NCBI GenBank assembly: GCA_003538525.1 | Contig: DPRZ01000133.1 | Span: 1-9,007, forward strand | From: Neisseriales bacterium | GTDB taxonomy: Bacteria; Pseudomonadota; Gammaproteobacteria; Burkholderiales; UBA11063 | DNA: 9,007 nt | Reading direction: 5' to 3' | Shown here: in pieces, positions 6,779 through 9,007 of the stretch | Layout: each line of letters opens with the position of its first letter | Numbering within the stretch: position 1 is the stretch's first letter | Program-made: the position numbers and the translations under genes | The notes under the pieces: generated by a model | Told to the model about the DNA's origin: nothing | The model's database searches: none | The model's input: only the letters and a program-made list of their open reading frames with translations

Positions 6779-6820
6779 AAATAAGAAAAGCTAGGAATCA
6801 TTTCCTAGCTTTTCTTATTT
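6779..6820. terminator. Bidirectional 19-bp hairpin terminator
   Basis: AAATAAGAAAAGCTAGGAA and its exact reverse complement flank a TCAT loop, a perfect 19-base-pair stem beginning two bases after the stop of the 112-residue gene. The arms end in an AT-rich run that supplies U-tracts in both directions, so it can also stop transcription arriving from rimO. The 124 bases between it and rimO (6821-6944) are AT-rich and show nothing else I can support. Confidence 0.9.
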
Positions 6821-6944
6821 AAAATAGTAGTTATTTATGACGCACTGTTAAATTTATGATTAGTTTTAAGATTTTAAAATAACACTAATATCAGTATGCC
6901 AGATTAACAACTGCGAATGGTTTTAGTTCAAATTGGTGATTAGA

Positions 6945-8267
6945 TTAAGCTTGTAACACTGGTTTAGCATAAAGATCATAATCTTTGCTGGCGATAATTT
7001 GAACTTCAAGAATATCGCCTACTTGAATTTGATCATATTGTCCCATGTTTTTAATATAAATTAATCCATCAATTTCAGGGGCATCATATTTGCTACGCCC
7101 AATCACAAATTTGCGATTAACTTCATCCACGATCATCGTCAGATTAGTGCCAATTTTGGCATTTAATTTAGCTAAACTAATTGCTTGTTGATGCTGCATG
7201 AAGCGGTGGTAACGTTCTTCTTTTAGCGCTTCAGGAATATGTTCGCTTAATTGATGCGCATCAGCGCCATCAACATCTGAATACTTAAAGCAACCGACTT
7301 TTTCTAATTGTGCCACACTCAAGAAATCTAAGAGCATTTGAAAATCTGCTTCGGTTTCACCTGGAAAACCTACGATAAAAGTACTTCGGATGGCGAGATC
7401 TGGGCATAGTTGGCGCCAATTGGCAATACGCTCGAGGAGTCCTGCAACATTACCAGGACGTTTCATGGCTTTTAAGATGCGTGGACTAGCATGTTGGAAT
7501 GGAATGTCTAAATAGGGTAGAATTTTACCAGCTGCCATTAGTGGAATTACATCATCAATATGTGGATAAGGATAAACATAATGTAGGCGTACCCATACGT
7601 CAAGTTTAGCTAGTTCTTGGCATAAATCGAGAAATTTGGTTTTAACTGGGCGACCATTATGAAATCCAGTGAGGTATTTTTGATCACTGCCATAGGCGGC
7701 GGTATCTTGGGACACGACCAAAAGTTCTTTAACGCCCGCTTGAACCAGTTTTTCTGCTTGAGATAAAACCTCGCCAATTGGATAAGAATCCAGTTTGCCG
7801 CGCATACTCGGGATAATACAGAATGAACAGGTGTTGTTACAACCTTCGGAAATTTTGAGATAGGCATAATGTTTAGGGGTTAATTTAACTCCTTGTGGTG
7901 GAACTAAATCCGTAAATGGATCATGCGGTCGTGGTACATATTGATGAATTAGATTTAAAACTTCTTGGGTGGCATGTGGACCGGTTACGCCTAATACATT
8001 TGGGTAAGCAGTTTCAATTACCCCTTCTTTAGCACCCAGACAGCCAGTTACGATCACTTTACCATTTTCATTAAGCGCTTCACCAATTGCGGCTAAGGAT
8101 TCTTCAACGGCACTATCAATAAAACCACAGGTGTTGACAACGACTAAATCCGCTTCGTTATAACTGCTTACAACGTTGTAGCCGGCGGCTTTTAGGTGCG
8201 TTAAAATAATTTCAGAGTCAACTAATGCTTTGGGGCAGCCCAAAGAAATAAAACCAATTGTAGCCAT
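6945..8267 (-). CDS. rimO: Ribosomal protein S12 methylthiotransferase RimO
   Basis: RimO is a radical SAM enzyme that adds a methylthio group to the beta carbon of a conserved aspartate of ribosomal protein S12 (Asp88/89 in E. coli numbering). It has 440 residues, the usual length, with three domains. The N-terminal UPF0004 domain carries cysteines 11, 47 and 76 for the auxiliary 4Fe-4S cluster ([26 protein letters not shown]). The radical SAM domain has Cys143, Cys147 and Cys150 in [17 protein letters not shown]. The C-terminal TRAM domain, from about 372, includes [13 protein letters not shown]. The [12 protein letters not shown] start and the YDAPEIDG motif separate RimO from the tRNA enzyme MiaB. 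It starts only 3 bases after the phaR stop; AAAGGA lies 12 bases upstream within phaR, so translation is probably coupled. It is transcribed with phaR. Confidence 0.96.
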   Translation of the reverse strand: MATIGFISLGCPKALVDSEIILTHLKAAGYNVVSSYNEADLVVVNTCGFIDSAVEESLAAIGEALNENGKVIVTGCLGAKEGVIETAYPNVLGVTGPHATQEVLNLIHQYVPRPHDPFTDLVPPQGVKLTPKHYAYLKISEGCNNTCSFCIIPSMRGKLDSYPIGEVLSQAEKLVQAGVKELLVVSQDTAAYGSDQKYLTGFHNGRPVKTKFLDLCQELAKLDVWVRLHYVYPYPHIDDVIPLMAAGKILPYLDIPFQHASPRILKAMKRPGNVAGLLERIANWRQLCPDLAIRSTFIVGFPGETEADFQMLLDFLSVAQLEKVGCFKYSDVDGADAHQLSEHIPEALKEERYHRFMQHQQAISLAKLNAKIGTNLTMIVDEVNRKFVIGRSKYDAPEIDGLIYIKNMGQYDQIQVGDILEVQIIASKDYDLYAKPVLQA

Positions 8268-8270
8268 AAA

Positions 8271-8843
8271 TTATTTAGATCCTTTTGTTGTGCTAAATGG
8301 AAATTTAATCATGCTCATTAAGCTCTCAGCATGAGTTTGAAATTGATCTTTAACTTGCTCTTGCACCTGTAAGAAGTTAGTTGTGCTAGCCGTCAAGTAT
8401 TCAAAGATATTTTGTTGGACATTTGGTCCACGCTCACTCCAAAATTCTTTCCATAATTCAAGACTCGACGGAATAGACTCCTTTGGGTGGGTAGCCTTAA
8501 GTTGTGAGTAAAAGCGTTTTTGGGTTTGGCGCAGAAGATCCATGCCTTGTTCCAAAAATGGGCTAACGGCTGGCTGAAATGCCTTGCCATAAAAGCGAAT
8601 TATTTGAAATAAGAAGTCATTTGAAAAAATTGGCGTTGCATTAACTTCTTCATCGAGAATTATTTGCAACAAAACACTGCGAGTGACATCGATCTCAGAT
8701 TTTACATCAAGGACTTGAATTATATCCCCATCCATAACCATTTGTTTGATGTCTTCTAAAATAATATACGTACTAGTTGCCGTGTCATAGAGGCGACGGT
8801 TTTGATATTTTTTGATAAGTCTAAGTTCTGCTGGTTTCTTCAT
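8271..8843 (-). CDS. phaR: Polyhydroxyalkanoate synthesis repressor PhaR
   Basis: PhaR represses genes for phasins and often itself. It is released from DNA when it binds nascent polyhydroxyalkanoate chains or granules, tying granule coat supply to polymer synthesis. At 190 residues it has the usual length. The N-terminal DNA-binding domain (about 9-68) shows the hallmark IKKYQNRRLYDTATSTYI and a following LEDI...GDIIQVLDVKS. The PHB accumulation domain follows at about 70-112 (IFSNDFLFQIIRFYG...MDLLRQTQKRFYSQL). The C-terminal third is helical and polar, with a Lys/Ser-rich tail. TTAGG precedes the ATG by about 5 bases. No phaC, phaA or phaB lies in the window, so the polymer genes must be elsewhere or just beyond the right edge. 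rimO follows directly. Confidence 0.94.
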   Translation of the reverse strand: MKKPAELRLIKKYQNRRLYDTATSTYIILEDIKQMVMDGDIIQVLDVKSEIDVTRSVLLQIILDEEVNATPIFSNDFLFQIIRFYGKAFQPAVSPFLEQGMDLLRQTQKRFYSQLKATHPKESIPSSLELWKEFWSERGPNVQQNIFEYLTASTTNFLQVQEQVKDQFQTHAESLMSMIKFPFSTTKGSK

Positions 8844-8889
8844 AAGGACCTAACCGAAAAGTTGAAATTGGAATGAAATAAAAATATAC

Positions 8890-8919
8890 TTGACAAGTTA
8901 TGGTGCAATGCACCATAAT
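8890..8919 (+). promoter_or_regulatory. Rightward sigma70 promoter toward the window edge
   Basis: TTGACA (8890-8895, perfect), an 18-base spacer and CATAAT (8914-8919) form a strong promoter pointing right, away from phaR, with a start near 8926. Its gene would begin beyond 9007 or near the edge; no start codon with a good ribosome binding site is visible in the last 80 bases. The spacer and most of the -10 are covered by a palindrome, so it is probably repressed. Confidence 0.65.
8898..8918. promoter_or_regulatory. 21-bp palindromic operator candidate
   Basis: TTATGGTGCA, a central A, and TGCACCATAA form a perfect ten-base inverted repeat. It occupies the spacer and -10 of the rightward promoter and lies 55 bases upstream of the phaR start. 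On the minus strand a candidate phaR -10 (TATATT, 8888 to 8883) would place the palindrome across its -35 region, so one repressor could control both directions. The TGCA-N-TGCA core resembles the TGC/GCA-rich sites described for PhaR, making autoregulation plausible but unproved. Confidence 0.65.
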
Positions 8920-8937
8920 AATGTCTGTAAGAAATTG

Positions 8938-8992
8938 CAGGGTAGTAAAACCACCTATAAATAATTATAGCATAATTTGGGGCTACTATCTG
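8938..8992 (+). other. Possible structured leader of the off-edge gene
   Basis: Downstream of the rightward promoter, CAG and GTAGTA (8938-8947, one G bulged) can pair with TACTATCTG (8984-8992). Inside this, CTATAA (8955-8960) and TTATAG (8965-8970) form a six-pair hairpin with an ATAA loop. This suggests a folded 5' untranslated region of a gene past the window edge. The pairing is modest and AT-rich and matches no RNA family I recognise. Confidence 0.25.
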
Positions 8993-9007
8993 ATTTAATA
9001 TTTTATT

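Noticed and set aside
1..9007. CRISPR arrays, insertion sequences, tRNA or rRNA genes, prophage genes
   Set aside because: I saw no spaced direct repeats, transposase fragments, terminal inverted repeats or cloverleaf sequences; composition looks even across the window.

Overview
The window is a low-GC (AT-rich by eye) stretch of a Gram-negative bacterial chromosome made of housekeeping and accessory genes. The phaR-rimO pair, an RluB with a long basic N-terminal extension, and the form of Lpd all point to a betaproteobacterium, perhaps an AT-rich relative of Neisseriales. That placement is inference; there is no rRNA here to confirm it.

Layout, left to right. A plus-strand block starts with rluB (23S rRNA pseudouridine synthase). 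Fourteen bases on comes a secreted protein built from three cysteine-rich repeats that look like cyanovirin-N homology (CVNH) lectin units. An extended -10 promoter then drives a small antibiotic-biosynthesis-monooxygenase (ABM) family protein and lpd (dihydrolipoyl dehydrogenase), and a hairpin terminator closes this unit. Next are a NagD-type HAD phosphatase with a perfect 11-base Shine-Dalgarno sequence and a FadD/LcfB-like fatty acyl-CoA ligase with its own -10 box.

The most interesting region is 6237-6820. A near-consensus sigma70 promoter (TTGAAA, 18 bp, TATAAT) begins at the first base after the ligase stop codon. Right at its predicted transcript start lies a fluoride (crcB-type) riboswitch aptamer, with the P1 stem, the pseudoknot and the key tertiary bases all identifiable. 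The transcript does not lead to crcB or to a CLC-F (EriC-F) antiporter. It leads to a possible 26-residue single-helix peptide whose stop overlaps (ATGA) the start of a 112-residue protein with two predicted membrane segments that I do not recognise. A perfect 19-bp hairpin terminator closes the unit. This looks like a self-contained fluoride-responsive cassette with a membrane product of unknown family.

The right end holds, on the minus strand, phaR (polyhydroxyalkanoate-responsive repressor) followed 3 bases later by rimO (ribosomal protein S12 methylthiotransferase). Upstream of phaR, a 21-bp palindrome with a TGCA-A-TGCA core sits inside a strong rightward promoter (TTGACA, 18 bp, CATAAT). 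That promoter would transcribe a gene beyond the window through a leader that can fold. The palindrome is a plausible operator, possibly for PhaR itself.
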